In this document: positions 8,353 through 17,362 of the stretch, piece after piece
Position numbering within the stretch: position 1 is the first letter of the stretch
Layout: every line of letters starts with the position of its first letter
DNA from: Pseudacidobacterium ailaaui
Lineage (GTDB): Bacteria > Acidobacteriota > Terriglobia > Terriglobales > Acidobacteriaceae
NCBI RefSeq assembly: GCF_000688455.1
Contig: NZ_JIAL01000001.1
Coordinates: 372,001 to 436,000, forward strand
Reading direction: 5' to 3'
Length of the DNA: 64,000 nucleotides
Notes under the pieces: model-generated
Told to the model about the DNA's origin: nothing
What the model saw: the letters and a program-made list of their open reading frames with translations, nothing else
The model's database searches: none
Program-made: the position numbers and the translations under genes

Positions 8353-9329
8353 ATTTCAAGACCGGCACTCCAGGTGCCGATCGATGACTGGGCAAATGCA
8401 TGCACGGAGCTGACCAGACCGGATCGGGTCAACAACGTGCCAAGGATAGAAAGCATGAACGTCGCGAAGATCAGCCACACATTCCAACTCTTCATCATCC
8501 CACGCTTCTCTTGCATCATGACCGAGTGCAGAAAGGCTGTGCCCGTAAGCCATGACATCAAGGAAGCGTTCTCGACCGGATCCCATCCCCAGTAGCCGCC
8601 CCATCCGAGTACGGCATACGCCCAATGCATGCCGAGGAAGATGCCACAAGTGAGAAACAGCCACGTCACCATGGTCCACCGGCGCGTAATGTGAATCCAT
8701 CTATCACCGGGGTACCGCATCATCAAAGCGCCCAACGCAAAGGCAAATGGGACACTGAATCCGACGTAGCCCAGGTAGAGAAGCGGGGGGTGAATGACCA
8801 TCTCCGGGTATTGGAGCAGTGGGTTCAGACCAAAGCCGTCCTGCGGGATCTGCCCGGCAACCAGCGAAAACGGAGGAGCTGCAAAATTCACCAAAAGCAA
8901 AAAGAAGACCTGAATGCCCGCAAGAATAGTCGAAGCGTAAGCGGTGAGCAGAACGTCCACCTTGTGGCGTACCCGGAGCACGAAACCGTAGGCAGCCAGC
9001 AACCAGGCCCACAGCAGAAGTGAACCCTCCTGTCCCGACCACAAAGCTGCGAACTTATACGATCCGGGCAAAGCCAGGTTGGAATGATGGAGGATGTAGG
9101 CGACCGAGAAATCGTTCGTAAATGCAGCCCAAACAAGGGCAAAGGCCGCAATGCTTACGGCAATAAACCCAGCGATTCCTGCCCGCCTCGCGGTCTCGGC
9201 AAGACGCTCCGGAGCGACGCGGCCACGTGTTCCTGTCGATAACTGGCGCAGAGCGATAGCGCCAACGCACAGATTATACGTCGCAAAGGCGAGCGCGAGC
9301 AGGAGTGCAAAGCTACCCAATGCCGGCAT
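8343..9329 (-). pseudogene. ccmF: Cytochrome c maturation protein CcmF, truncated by an IS3 remnant
   Basis: The readable part is the first half of CcmF: repeated membrane helices, heme-handling tryptophans in the WWD-like region (GWGGYWGWDPVENASLMSWL) and PPLLYLGYVG. Authentic sequence stops after SVHAFAQSSIGTW at about 8370; the last codons (SAGLEMYQ) belong to the IS junction. Full CcmF is roughly 640-660 residues, so about half is lost. CcmF is the heme lyase subunit for c-type cytochromes and the gene follows a cytochrome operon. Either another heme lyase exists elsewhere or the neighbouring cytochromes are not matured. Confidence 0.88.
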
Positions 9330-9380
9330 GACTCGAATACCTCTTCTTCCTTCCGGCGCACCATGTGATCGTTCCGGGAG

Positions 9381-10811
9381 TTACTGTATGCCCAGAGCAG
9401 CCAATTGTTTAGGATTCGTTTCATCGACGGCGACCAAATTATGGCAGACGGAACAATCGTTGGTGATACTCTTTCCGCTCTTGGCATTGTGGCTGCCATC
9501 GTGACAACGAAAGCATCCCGGATAGGCGTTGTGGCCGATGTTATTCGGATGAGTTCCCCAGGTAACCTTCATAAAGGGGAAGACATTTCGACCATAGATC
9601 GCTACGAGCGTCTTCGCGGCCTGATCGATCTGAGCACGCTGGCCGTTCCACACCGCCGGATACTGGGATCGATAGAAACCCTCGAGTCCGGCAGTGATCT
9701 TCGTCGCCGCATCTATCTGGGATGCATAGCTAGTTTTGAGAAGAGCAAGTCCCTGCTTATGCACGAAGGGCAAAGACGAATTTGGGATTCCCTCCGCCAT
9801 GTCCTTGTTCAGCGCCTCTTCTGGCGTGTCAAAGGAATGAGCTGCTCGATTATGACAGTCGATGCAGTCCATTGTGTGCCATTGCCCCTTAGCTGGGCCT
9901 TTAGCGTCGGAAGACAGAAATTCCGTGATTGAACCATTGGCGTCTATTTTGCGGACCCACGGAATGGTCTGGTTATTTGAGTCAGCGGAGATATATTCGA
10001 TGTGACCGAGGTGAGCTCCGTGAATTCCGCTGAGCTGACCGAACTGATTGCGCCCGCCCACATGCAATAGAACGATGGATTTTGTCACGGAGTTCTTCTC
10101 ATCGTCGCCATAAGATGTCTCCACTAGGAGCTTGTCGCCAATATAGGCATTTGCATTGTGGCAATTCAGGCAGGTTGTTTGAGCAGGGGGCAGCTTATTG
10201 TCTGCCATGATCGGCCGAGGATAATCGTTCGCCATCACCATCAGAAGTTGTTTCGTTCCGTTGACCTTGGCGTGTACAAACCCCCGAATGCCTGCAGCGA
10301 TATGGCATTCGGTGCAGGCGACGCCCGCATGAGAGGAAACCGGATAGGCGGCCCACTCCGGGGCCATCACGTGACATGCCTGGCCGCAGAAGTTCGGCGT
10401 ATCCATGTAGGCAACGCCTCGATACGTCGCGGTGCCCACGATGACAAAATTGATGAAAGTGGCGATGACGACAAAGTCGATTCCATGCCGAAACACAGGA
10501 TCGCGAAAATCAATCTCGGGAAAGATTGAAGGCACGTTCCCCGCCGCCTTCAGGCGGCTTCTCCTCCAGAGGATGCCGATGGGGATGAGAACCAGACCCA
10601 GGATGAAGAGCCCGGGCAGGATCAGGTCGAAGATGATACCCAAATAGGGATTATTGGAGCCGCCATGCCCAAAGAAGTCGACGACCCAGAAGCCGATCAG
10701 GATGAGGGCGGAGGCTGTGGTGAGCGCTCCGCCGATCAGGCTTACCCAATTGTTCCCATAGAAGAAAAACGGCCGCAGCCAATTCTTCCTGAATTGCTCG
10801 AGGTTAGCCAT
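9381..10811 (-). CDS. NapC/NirT-type membrane multiheme cytochrome c (six heme motifs)
   Basis: 476 residues. Three hydrophobic segments lie in the first about 130 residues, then a periplasmic domain with one CX3CH (CGQACH, followed by VM, as in the NapC/NrfH first heme) and five CXXCH motifs (CTECH, CLNCH, CIDCH, CFRCH, CSVCH). NapC/CymA proteins take electrons from the quinol pool to periplasmic carriers. Here the extra N-terminal helices and extra hemes make it larger than CymA (about 190 residues). It sits downstream of the decaheme/porin genes, so a quinone-side link to that conduit is likely but inferred. Confidence 0.85.
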   Translation of the reverse strand: MANLEQFRKNWLRPFFFYGNNWVSLIGGALTTASALILIGFWVVDFFGHGGSNNPYLGIIFDLILPGLFILGLVLIPIGILWRRSRLKAAGNVPSIFPEIDFRDPVFRHGIDFVVIATFINFVIVGTATYRGVAYMDTPNFCGQACHVMAPEWAAYPVSSHAGVACTECHIAAGIRGFVHAKVNGTKQLLMVMANDYPRPIMADNKLPPAQTTCLNCHNANAYIGDKLLVETSYGDDEKNSVTKSIVLLHVGGRNQFGQLSGIHGAHLGHIEYISADSNNQTIPWVRKIDANGSITEFLSSDAKGPAKGQWHTMDCIDCHNRAAHSFDTPEEALNKDMAEGIPNSSLPFVHKQGLALLKTSYASQIDAATKITAGLEGFYRSQYPAVWNGQRAQIDQAAKTLVAIYGRNVFPFMKVTWGTHPNNIGHNAYPGCFRCHDGSHNAKSGKSITNDCSVCHNLVAVDETNPKQLAALGIQ

Positions 10812-10819
10812 TGATTCCT

Positions 10820-11143
10820 CTATTGCTTCTGGAGTTTGCGGATGTAGGCAATCACATCCTTAATCTGGGCGTCGGTAAGCTTGCCCGAGTATGCCGGCAT
10901 CTTTCCTTTTCCATTTTTCGTAGCGGCAATCAGATCGGCGTCAGAAGCCTTGATGAGATCCGGTGAATTGAAAGGCTGAGCCTTCATCGCCTTTCCAGCG
11001 GGAGTATTGCCGGAACCGTCCGTCCCATGGCACATCGCGCACTTCGCTTTGTAGGTATCCGGCCCCGAGGTTTGCGCAGTTGCTGTTGCAACTGCAGCCA
11101 CCGCCGCGAGCACCATAGCAGCTAGTCTGATTGGGTTCATCAT
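10820..11143 (-). CDS. Small secreted class I cytochrome c
   Basis: 107 residues: signal peptide ending near ATATAQ, then CAMCH (heme attachment), a typical monoheme cytochrome c fold and a Met ligand candidate in KGKMPAYSGKL. It ends in an IAYIRKLQ helix. It is close in sequence to the interrupted copy just upstream, so the pair arose by duplication. Expected role: soluble periplasmic electron shuttle in the same operon. Confidence 0.92.
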   Translation of the reverse strand: MMNPIRLAAMVLAAVAAVATATAQTSGPDTYKAKCAMCHGTDGSGNTPAGKAMKAQPFNSPDLIKASDADLIAATKNGKGKMPAYSGKLTDAQIKDVIAYIRKLQKQ

Positions 11144-11219
11144 TATCCGATCTCCTTAGTTGACTTCGTTGTGCTTCACTGCCGGGAACTCACTCTGAAT
11201 CCTGAGTACATCCTGCGAG

Positions 11220-11543
11220 CTACTGCTTCTGTAAAGTTCGGATATAAGCGATCACATCCTTGGTTTCTTGATCCGAGAGTTTGCTGGAATAGGCTGACAT
11301 CTTTCCTTTTCCATTTTTCGTATCCGCGACAAAGTCGGCGTCGGACATTTAGCGCATCTCTGGCGAGTTGAACGAGGGGGTCTTGGTAGCCTTCCCCGCT
11401 GCGGTATTCCCAGCACCATCGGCGCCATGGCACATGCTGCACTTGGCTTTATAGGTGCTCGATCCGGAATTCTGCGCGCCCGTCCCGAGTAGCGAAAAGA
11501 GCAGGAGAATTGCCAGAGCCACCGATCTCTTTGCATGCTTCAC
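11220..11543 (-). pseudogene. Second small cytochrome c, interrupted by an in-frame TAA
   Basis: From GTG at 11543 (GGAGGAG upstream) the frame reads a signal peptide, STYKAKCSMCHGADG and SFNSPEMR, then TAA at 11348-11350. The same frame continues right after the stop with MSDADFVADTKNGKGKMSAYSSKL to an IAYIRTLQKQ ending at 11220, matching the intact paralogue almost residue for residue. One base change would restore it. The shortened product would lack the methionine ligand. An ATG directly follows the stop, but a separate C-terminal piece is unlikely to be useful. Confidence 0.88.
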
Positions 11544-11593
11544 TGCTCCAACTCCTCCTTTCATGAACTGTTCGGCAACTTTCCTTGCTGCCA

Positions 11594-13834
11594 TCAAAAC
11601 TCGTAATGCATGCTTATCGTGTAGAGATTGCCTCGGAAAGCGCGCGGCAGCGTGGGCCCGACAGGACCGCCTTCACCATATCCGTAGTAGTTCCATTCGG
11701 CTTTCCATATCCAACCCGGGTGTAATGTCCAAGCGACATTGGCATAGGGAGATTGGTATTCGGACTGCAGCGAGCCCGGAACCTGCCGAGGATTGAGGGT
11801 GTCCGTGTTGCCGCTCACGGCACTCATGCGATAGCCGACAGCGGAGCGGAACTGTTTGACGGGCGCAAGCGTGATCCCGATCGCCCCGTACTGCGTGGGA
11901 GCATCGTAGTAGCCATTGCCAAGATATGTGTTGGTGCCGCACCCCGTTCCCACGGGCACGGGCACTGCATCTGTTGGCGCGGGTGTTGCCGCATAACACA
12001 GGTTTGTCCTGGAGAAGATGTCCATGTAACCGTAGCTGAGCTCCAGCCCATAGTGCTCGCTAGGCATGAGAGAAGCGCCCAGACTTACGATTCGGCTATG
12101 GTCCAGATGATTGACATACTGGACATTGTTTCGCCGTTCCAGATCGTTGAAAGCTCCCGAGATAGTGGCCCAGTCCTTCGGCTTGTATGTTGCGCGGAAG
12201 TTATAGCGCTGCAATGCCCGCGGACTGATTTGTGTATATGTGCGGTTAGCATAGGACGCCTCTATGCTTCCGTTGATTCTCCATTGGCTGGTCGGACGCA
12301 GTGCGAGTCCCAATATGCCGCCATTCTCATGGATCCCGAGCGTATACGCAGTTCCGTTCGGAAGCGCATCGGTCACCGCGGTGGAGGAGCGGGCAATGTC
12401 GCGAGAGCGGTAACGATATCCGAGGGAGATGGTAGCGCGGGACGACGCCAGCCAAGCCGCAGTCAACGTGTTGGTCTCCGTCTTTTGGCCGAGGAAAGCA
12501 TTGGCGGTAGTCACGGCGGGCGCTTGCGGAGCGCCAGGAGCTGTCAACATAGAGCTCCCGGACTGATCCACCTCAGAAAGATAGTTGAAAGCGGGCTGGC
12601 GAAAATCCCAGAAATCATACTGGTCAGAAAGGCTGAGCTTCTTCGCGACCTGCCACACGATCCCGTAGTCCGCCGAGACATTCACGCGTTTGGCTGTCGA
12701 ATATCCCGTCGTGGTGGCGGCTCGCAGTTTGGTTCTGGTTTCAATGCCGTTGAAGTATTCGTTATAGTCGGGCAGATTCATGTTTGCTCCGGTATAGCGA
12801 ACGCGGCCGTTCATCTGCACGTTCTTGATGTTGGAGCTCTGGAAGCGGAACTCCTCTGTGGGAAAGAGAGTGCGAGTCGGCTCATAACGGGAGTACTGGA
12901 GATAGCCGTTGCAGGTCGCGTTGGCAGTCGGTGGACTCGTCGAGCTGCTCACAATCGCCGCGCCCGTGCAGCTTGGAACAGAGGTATTGTCGAAGCCGAT
13001 GGTGACTGGGGCGCCGTTCGCGAGCTGCATATTCAAGCCGCTCAACTGCCAGCTGGTATTGCCTTTGTAGTGCGTCACATACTCTTCATAGGTAATCATG
13101 GTCTTCGAGAAAGGCTTCCAATCGACCGCCCCTAGCCAGCTATCGGTGCTGTTGCGCCAGTTCTGAAGCAGGAGTGCTTCGGTTCCCATGTGGAGCGAAC
13201 TGCCTGTCGGCCCCTGCATGATGTTCTGCGAATAGCCGACGCGGAGACTGACCTTCGAGATCGGGAATAAGGTCAGGTTCGTGTCGGTCATTCGGCGGAC
13301 GGTATTGAAAAGGTGCGGGGAACTCTGTACTTGCGGAAAGGTGTAGCCGTTCGAGGTGATTCCATTCGGTATCAGCGGATTATCGAACAGGTTGTAATCA
13401 AAGTACTGTCGATCGCGCCGGAACATCCCCTGAAAATCGTAGAGCTTCCCCTTGGACATGCGCAGCATTGTGAAATTATCCGGGTCGCCGCCGTAGCCGG
13501 CGCTATTCGCCATGAGGCTATCGAAAAAGGGATATTTGATTTTTCCAACCGCGTGCATCTCCAAGGCCTGGCTTAAAATCCGAGGGCCGCTCTGCAGATT
13601 GACGAGCGTGTCATACATTGGGCCACTTCCCGAGTAATCAACGATACGGCCACCCAGATCGATCGATTGATGAATTGCATACCCGTCCTTCACCGTCCCC
13701 GTTGTATCCTGCGCTGCACTTCTGGGCGTCATGGTCAATACAAAGAGCGCAACCCCCACACCTGCGAGCAGGCGCAGGATGACGGTGCGCGGAGGGAACT
13801 CATCAGGTATCCAATACGGACAAATAAGCGTCAT
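11594..13834 (-). CDS. MtrB/PioB-like outer-membrane beta-barrel protein
   Basis: 746 residues from ATG at 13834, 14 bases after the decaheme gene. The long upstream extension of the frame overlaps that gene and is rejected. There is a hydrophobic export signal near residues 20-42 (ending PRSAAQ), then many alternating amphipathic strands rich in Y/W/N, and a terminal aromatic residue (SMHYEF), typical of outer-membrane barrels. Length is in the MtrB/PioB range (about 700-850). The partner decaheme gene directly upstream is the strongest support. In such complexes the barrel encloses the decaheme cytochrome and lets electrons cross the outer membrane. Confidence 0.78.
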   Translation of the reverse strand: MTLICPYWIPDEFPPRTVILRLLAGVGVALFVLTMTPRSAAQDTTGTVKDGYAIHQSIDLGGRIVDYSGSGPMYDTLVNLQSGPRILSQALEMHAVGKIKYPFFDSLMANSAGYGGDPDNFTMLRMSKGKLYDFQGMFRRDRQYFDYNLFDNPLIPNGITSNGYTFPQVQSSPHLFNTVRRMTDTNLTLFPISKVSLRVGYSQNIMQGPTGSSLHMGTEALLLQNWRNSTDSWLGAVDWKPFSKTMITYEEYVTHYKGNTSWQLSGLNMQLANGAPVTIGFDNTSVPSCTGAAIVSSSTSPPTANATCNGYLQYSRYEPTRTLFPTEEFRFQSSNIKNVQMNGRVRYTGANMNLPDYNEYFNGIETRTKLRAATTTGYSTAKRVNVSADYGIVWQVAKKLSLSDQYDFWDFRQPAFNYLSEVDQSGSSMLTAPGAPQAPAVTTANAFLGQKTETNTLTAAWLASSRATISLGYRYRSRDIARSSTAVTDALPNGTAYTLGIHENGGILGLALRPTSQWRINGSIEASYANRTYTQISPRALQRYNFRATYKPKDWATISGAFNDLERRNNVQYVNHLDHSRIVSLGASLMPSEHYGLELSYGYMDIFSRTNLCYAATPAPTDAVPVPVGTGCGTNTYLGNGYYDAPTQYGAIGITLAPVKQFRSAVGYRMSAVSGNTDTLNPRQVPGSLQSEYQSPYANVAWTLHPGWIWKAEWNYYGYGEGGPVGPTLPRAFRGNLYTISMHYEF

Positions 13835-13847
13835 TGCCTCTGTCCTC

Positions 13848-14795
13848 TCACTTGAAGAATTGCGGACTAGCATTCGAGCCGTGGATCTGCGTGTGGCAGT
13901 TCGTGCAGGCCACATATTGCGCCGCCTGGTTATGAACAGGTCCGGTCGGTGACACGGCGTGCGGGAAGCTGCCCATATTCGTCTCCGAATGGCACTGCAG
14001 ACAGAGCGTATTGATGTTGCTGACGTTGAGCAGGCGCGCGTTCGGTGAGCCGTGTGGCGAGTGGCAGCTGGTGCATCCATCTGTCTTGATTACGGGATGT
14101 TCGTAGACAAATGGTCCCGCTGTTTCCGTGTGACATTTGGTACAAACCGCGTTCTGATCCGCAGTCGATTTCAACTGCTTGTCTTGAAAAGTACCGTGAG
14201 GGTCATGGCAGTCGCTGCAAGTCATCAGCCCTTCATCAACCTTGTGGTGGAAGGGTTGGGCGAACGCCGGCTTCACGTCGGTGTGGCAGCTATAGCAAAG
14301 CGTCGGTTGCGACACCTTCAGCAGGCTGACTTCCGCCTTGAAGCTGTGAATGCTATGGCAACTGGTGCAACTCAGGCCAGCTTCGCCGTGAGGAGAACGC
14401 TCGAAGTCGGGGTGCGCGCCCGCGTGGCAACCCAGGCAGGTTGCATCGATCTGCTTCGGTGAGGCCTTACTGAAGCGAAAGATCTTCGTGACGTCCCCAC
14501 CGCCATCCACATGGGCCTTGCCTGGTCCATGGCAGCTCTCGCAGGTCGCGCCTTTGCCGTCATGCATCAGGGCAAGACGGGAATGTGGATTGCTGGCAAA
14601 GCTCTTCGCGACATCTGCATGGCAGGTCATACAGGTGTCGGAACCGACGTATTCGGAGGCCGAGCCCCCCGGCGTCGCGGTGCTTTGAGCGGCGCTCCCC
14701 TGCTGTCCGCCTTTACCCGCGGCCTTCACCGGACCGGTCTCCCAGATCCCGGTCAGCGATGCAATCAGTGCCACACACAAGAGCACACGTTTCAT
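13848..14795 (-). CDS. Decaheme c-type cytochrome, MtrA/DmsE family
   Basis: 315 residues with a signal peptide (MKRVLLCVALIASLTGIWE) and exactly ten CXXCH motifs: CMTCH, CESCH, CLGCH, CTSCH, CYSCH, CSDCH, CTKCH, CTSCH, CLQCH, CTNCH. Size and heme count match MtrA/PioA/DmsE proteins, periplasmic wires that plug an MtrB-type barrel. It is first in the operon and lies 115 bases from a TGTGA-N6-TCACA palindrome. Direction of electron flow (reduction of an external acceptor or oxidation of an external donor) cannot be told from sequence. No MtrC/OmcA-like surface cytochrome is present in the window. Confidence 0.88.
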   Translation of the reverse strand: MKRVLLCVALIASLTGIWETGPVKAAGKGGQQGSAAQSTATPGGSASEYVGSDTCMTCHADVAKSFASNPHSRLALMHDGKGATCESCHGPGKAHVDGGGDVTKIFRFSKASPKQIDATCLGCHAGAHPDFERSPHGEAGLSCTSCHSIHSFKAEVSLLKVSQPTLCYSCHTDVKPAFAQPFHHKVDEGLMTCSDCHDPHGTFQDKQLKSTADQNAVCTKCHTETAGPFVYEHPVIKTDGCTSCHSPHGSPNARLLNVSNINTLCLQCHSETNMGSFPHAVSPTGPVHNQAAQYVACTNCHTQIHGSNASPQFFK

Positions 14796-14909
14796 TCAGG
14801 TCCCCCGGCGGGAAGGGTTCCCACAGCATTTTGGTTCGGTAAATAGGCCATGGCGGCTGAATAGTTTACTCAGTCCCCAGGAGCATAGAACGACCGATCG
14901 CAATTTGGC

Positions 14910-14925
14910 TGTGATGGGTATCACA
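14910..14925. promoter_or_regulatory. Crp/Fnr-type palindrome upstream of the decaheme operon
   Basis: TGTGATGGGTATCACA, both half-sites exact (TGTGA/TCACA). Its centre is about 122 bases upstream of the decaheme cytochrome start. It belongs to a family of about ten such sites between 14.9 and 41.1 kb. Confidence 0.75.
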
Positions 14926-15078
14926 GAAGATGAGCTATTTCGTCTGTGTGAAATGGGTGGTGTCGATGCGATCTGAGTTGGTCCCAATTATTAGATTCAG
15001 GCAAATTTCCTGAACTCGGTGGTGCCTCTCGCAAGGAGACCGCCCTGAGGCGTGCTCGAGTCACATTGCGGGTGTGCT

Positions 15079-17361
15079 TTATGGATGATTGCCCCGGTTC
15101 TCAGAATGAGCCGCAATTACCGCCTGCCCCAGACTCAAGCCACCGTCGCCGCACGGCACCTGAGACTGTGTGTACACCAGGAAACCGTTGCTTTTGAGCG
15201 AACGAACGAGACCATTAGCAAGGTGTTCATTAAGAAAGCAGCCGCCACTGAGACATACGGTCTTGATGCCCGATTCCTGAGAGATTGCCTGAACGAGGTT
15301 CGCAAGGGAGCTGACCAGCCCCTGGTGAAACCGCCGACTGATGACTTCCGGCGAAATATTTCTCTTGAGATCATCGACGATCTGCTCGAAGAGCGGACCT
15401 GTCTCAATCTCCAGACATTCTCCTCTTTTGACCGGAAGATGATATTCGTCGTCGCCCGTACCGTCCTTCCAACAGAACTCCAGTTCGATGGCCGCCTGAG
15501 CCTCGAAACTCACCGTTGTGCGCAGGCCAATCAAGGCCGCAACAGCATCGAACAGTCGGCCGCAACTGGAGGTAAGCGGAGACCGAACCCTCTGCTCCGC
15601 CATGTGTCGGACGATTTCCACCTGGCTCGACGGGATCGCCTTGAGATGGCGGAGGCCCTCTGCCAGACATCCTTCGCCAGCGTGGCTAAGATAGGCGACT
15701 GCCATACGCCACGGCTCACGTATGGCCTGGACTCCTCCCGGCATGGCGGTGTATTCGAGGTGAGCAACTCTTCGGAAGCCTCCAAAATCCGCGATCATGA
15801 CCTCTCCACCCCAGGCCGCGCCATCGCTCCCATACCCTGTTCCGTCCAGAACTACAGCGATCACCGGAGCTGACAAATGATTCTCGGCCATGCAACTGGC
15901 GGCATGCGCATGGTGGTGCTGGACGGCAACGGTTGGAACGTCCTTTTGCCCCAAAGCCCACTGTGTCGAGAGGTAACCTGGATGAAGGTCGTGCGCGATG
16001 ACTGTAGGCTCCAATCCCAGAATGCCCTCGAGGTGCGTAATTGATTCCTCAAAGAACTTGTAGGCTGCAAGGTTTTCGAGGTCGCCTATATGCTGTCCGA
16101 GAAACGCACGTTTGCCTTTAATGAGGCAGATTGAATTCTTCAGCTCGCCGCCCACGGCAAGCACGGAACTACATTCGCGTTCGAGAATGAGCGGCACGGG
16201 GACGAACCCGCGGGAACGGCGCAGTATTTGCATGCTCCCTGCCGCAGTACGGACCACCGAATCGTCGCAGCGCAACAGGATGTCCCGGTTATGAACAAGG
16301 AAGAAGTCGGCTATGCCGCGCAATCGTTCCACAGCCTCATCATTGTCAATACAGAGCGGCTCCTCGCTCAGGTTGGCGCTCGTCATGACCAGGGCCGTAA
16401 AATTGCCTCCCGAAAACAGCAGATGTTGGACCGGCGTATACGGAAGGAATATCCCGAGATGTGGATTTCCCGGTGCGATTGCGACGGGAAGGCGCGATCC
16501 TTGTCTTGCACGCAGGATGACGATGGGATGCTCCGGGGACTCGAGAATCTCACGCTCCTGCTCGCCGACAAAACAAAACTCTTCCGCTTGGCGCGTGTCT
16601 GCAACCATGACTGCAAACGGCTTCTCAAACCGCCGCTTCCGCCTCCGCAATTCCTCGACCGCCGTAGGGTTTGTCGCATCTACCGAGAGATGAAATCCGC
16701 CCAAGCCCTTCACCGCAACAACAGAACCCGCCCTCAGAAATTCGATCAGTTGACCGACCGGATCTCCGATCACCAGATCCCCCTCCCGATCCAGCAGCGT
16801 GAGCCGGGGTCCACATTCCCAGCAGGAATTCGGTTGAGCATGGAACCGCCGGCTTAGCGGATCGCCATACTCCTGCTCGCAGGCGCGGCACATCGGAAAT
16901 GACGCCATCGACGTGTTGGACCGGTCATAGGGAATGCGCCGCAAGATCGTGAATCGGGGTCCGCAGTTAGTGCAATTGATGAATGGATAACCGTAGCGGC
17001 GATCGGCTGGATCGAGCAGTTCGTGCAGGCAGTCGGAGCACGTAGCAATATCAGGTGCGATCAGCGCGTCAGTAGGTTCTCCGGACGCGCTGCGCAGGAT
17101 CTCAAATGTCGCGTCTGGCTGGCATGGCACTTCTTCTACGGAAAGCGCGGCGATTCTGGCCAAAGGGGGTGCTTCCGATTTTAGGTCCTCAAGGAACTGA
17201 CCAAGCGCGGCATCCGGACCCTGGACTTCAATGGCTGCACCGGAAGCGGTGTTCCTCACGTATCCGCTGAGCCCGTATCGATGGGCCACGCGATAGACAT
17301 GGGGCCGGAACCCGACGCCTTGCACGATTCCGGAAACCACAATACGTCTTCGCGACTGCAT
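15079..17361 (-). CDS. hypF: Hydrogenase maturation carbamoyltransferase HypF
   Basis: 760 residues from ATG at 17361, just beyond the hypB stop; a longer frame to 17532 overlaps hypB and is not used. Domains in order: acylphosphatase (SGIVQGVGFRPH), two zinc-finger units (CSDC/CTNC, CRAC/CWEC), a YrdC-like domain (about 200-385) and a Kae1-like domain with VQHHHAHAASCMAEN. HypF makes the carbamoyl group that becomes cyanide on the NiFe active site, working with HypE. Last gene of the maturation operon. Confidence 0.95.
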   Translation of the reverse strand: MQSRRRIVVSGIVQGVGFRPHVYRVAHRYGLSGYVRNTASGAAIEVQGPDAALGQFLEDLKSEAPPLARIAALSVEEVPCQPDATFEILRSASGEPTDALIAPDIATCSDCLHELLDPADRRYGYPFINCTNCGPRFTILRRIPYDRSNTSMASFPMCRACEQEYGDPLSRRFHAQPNSCWECGPRLTLLDREGDLVIGDPVGQLIEFLRAGSVVAVKGLGGFHLSVDATNPTAVEELRRRKRRFEKPFAVMVADTRQAEEFCFVGEQEREILESPEHPIVILRARQGSRLPVAIAPGNPHLGIFLPYTPVQHLLFSGGNFTALVMTSANLSEEPLCIDNDEAVERLRGIADFFLVHNRDILLRCDDSVVRTAAGSMQILRRSRGFVPVPLILERECSSVLAVGGELKNSICLIKGKRAFLGQHIGDLENLAAYKFFEESITHLEGILGLEPTVIAHDLHPGYLSTQWALGQKDVPTVAVQHHHAHAASCMAENHLSAPVIAVVLDGTGYGSDGAAWGGEVMIADFGGFRRVAHLEYTAMPGGVQAIREPWRMAVAYLSHAGEGCLAEGLRHLKAIPSSQVEIVRHMAEQRVRSPLTSSCGRLFDAVAALIGLRTTVSFEAQAAIELEFCWKDGTGDDEYHLPVKRGECLEIETGPLFEQIVDDLKRNISPEVISRRFHQGLVSSLANLVQAISQESGIKTVCLSGGCFLNEHLANGLVRSLKSNGFLVYTQSQVPCGDGGLSLGQAVIAAHSENRGNHP

Positions 17362-17362
17362 A

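Noticed and set aside
11753..13135. 460-codon plus-strand open frame
   Set aside because: Lies opposite the outer-membrane barrel gene, shows no protein family pattern and has no ribosome site.
13835..14080. Upstream extension of the outer-membrane barrel gene
   Set aside because: Arg/Ser/Thr-rich nonsense overlapping the decaheme cytochrome; ATG 13834 with a signal peptide is better.
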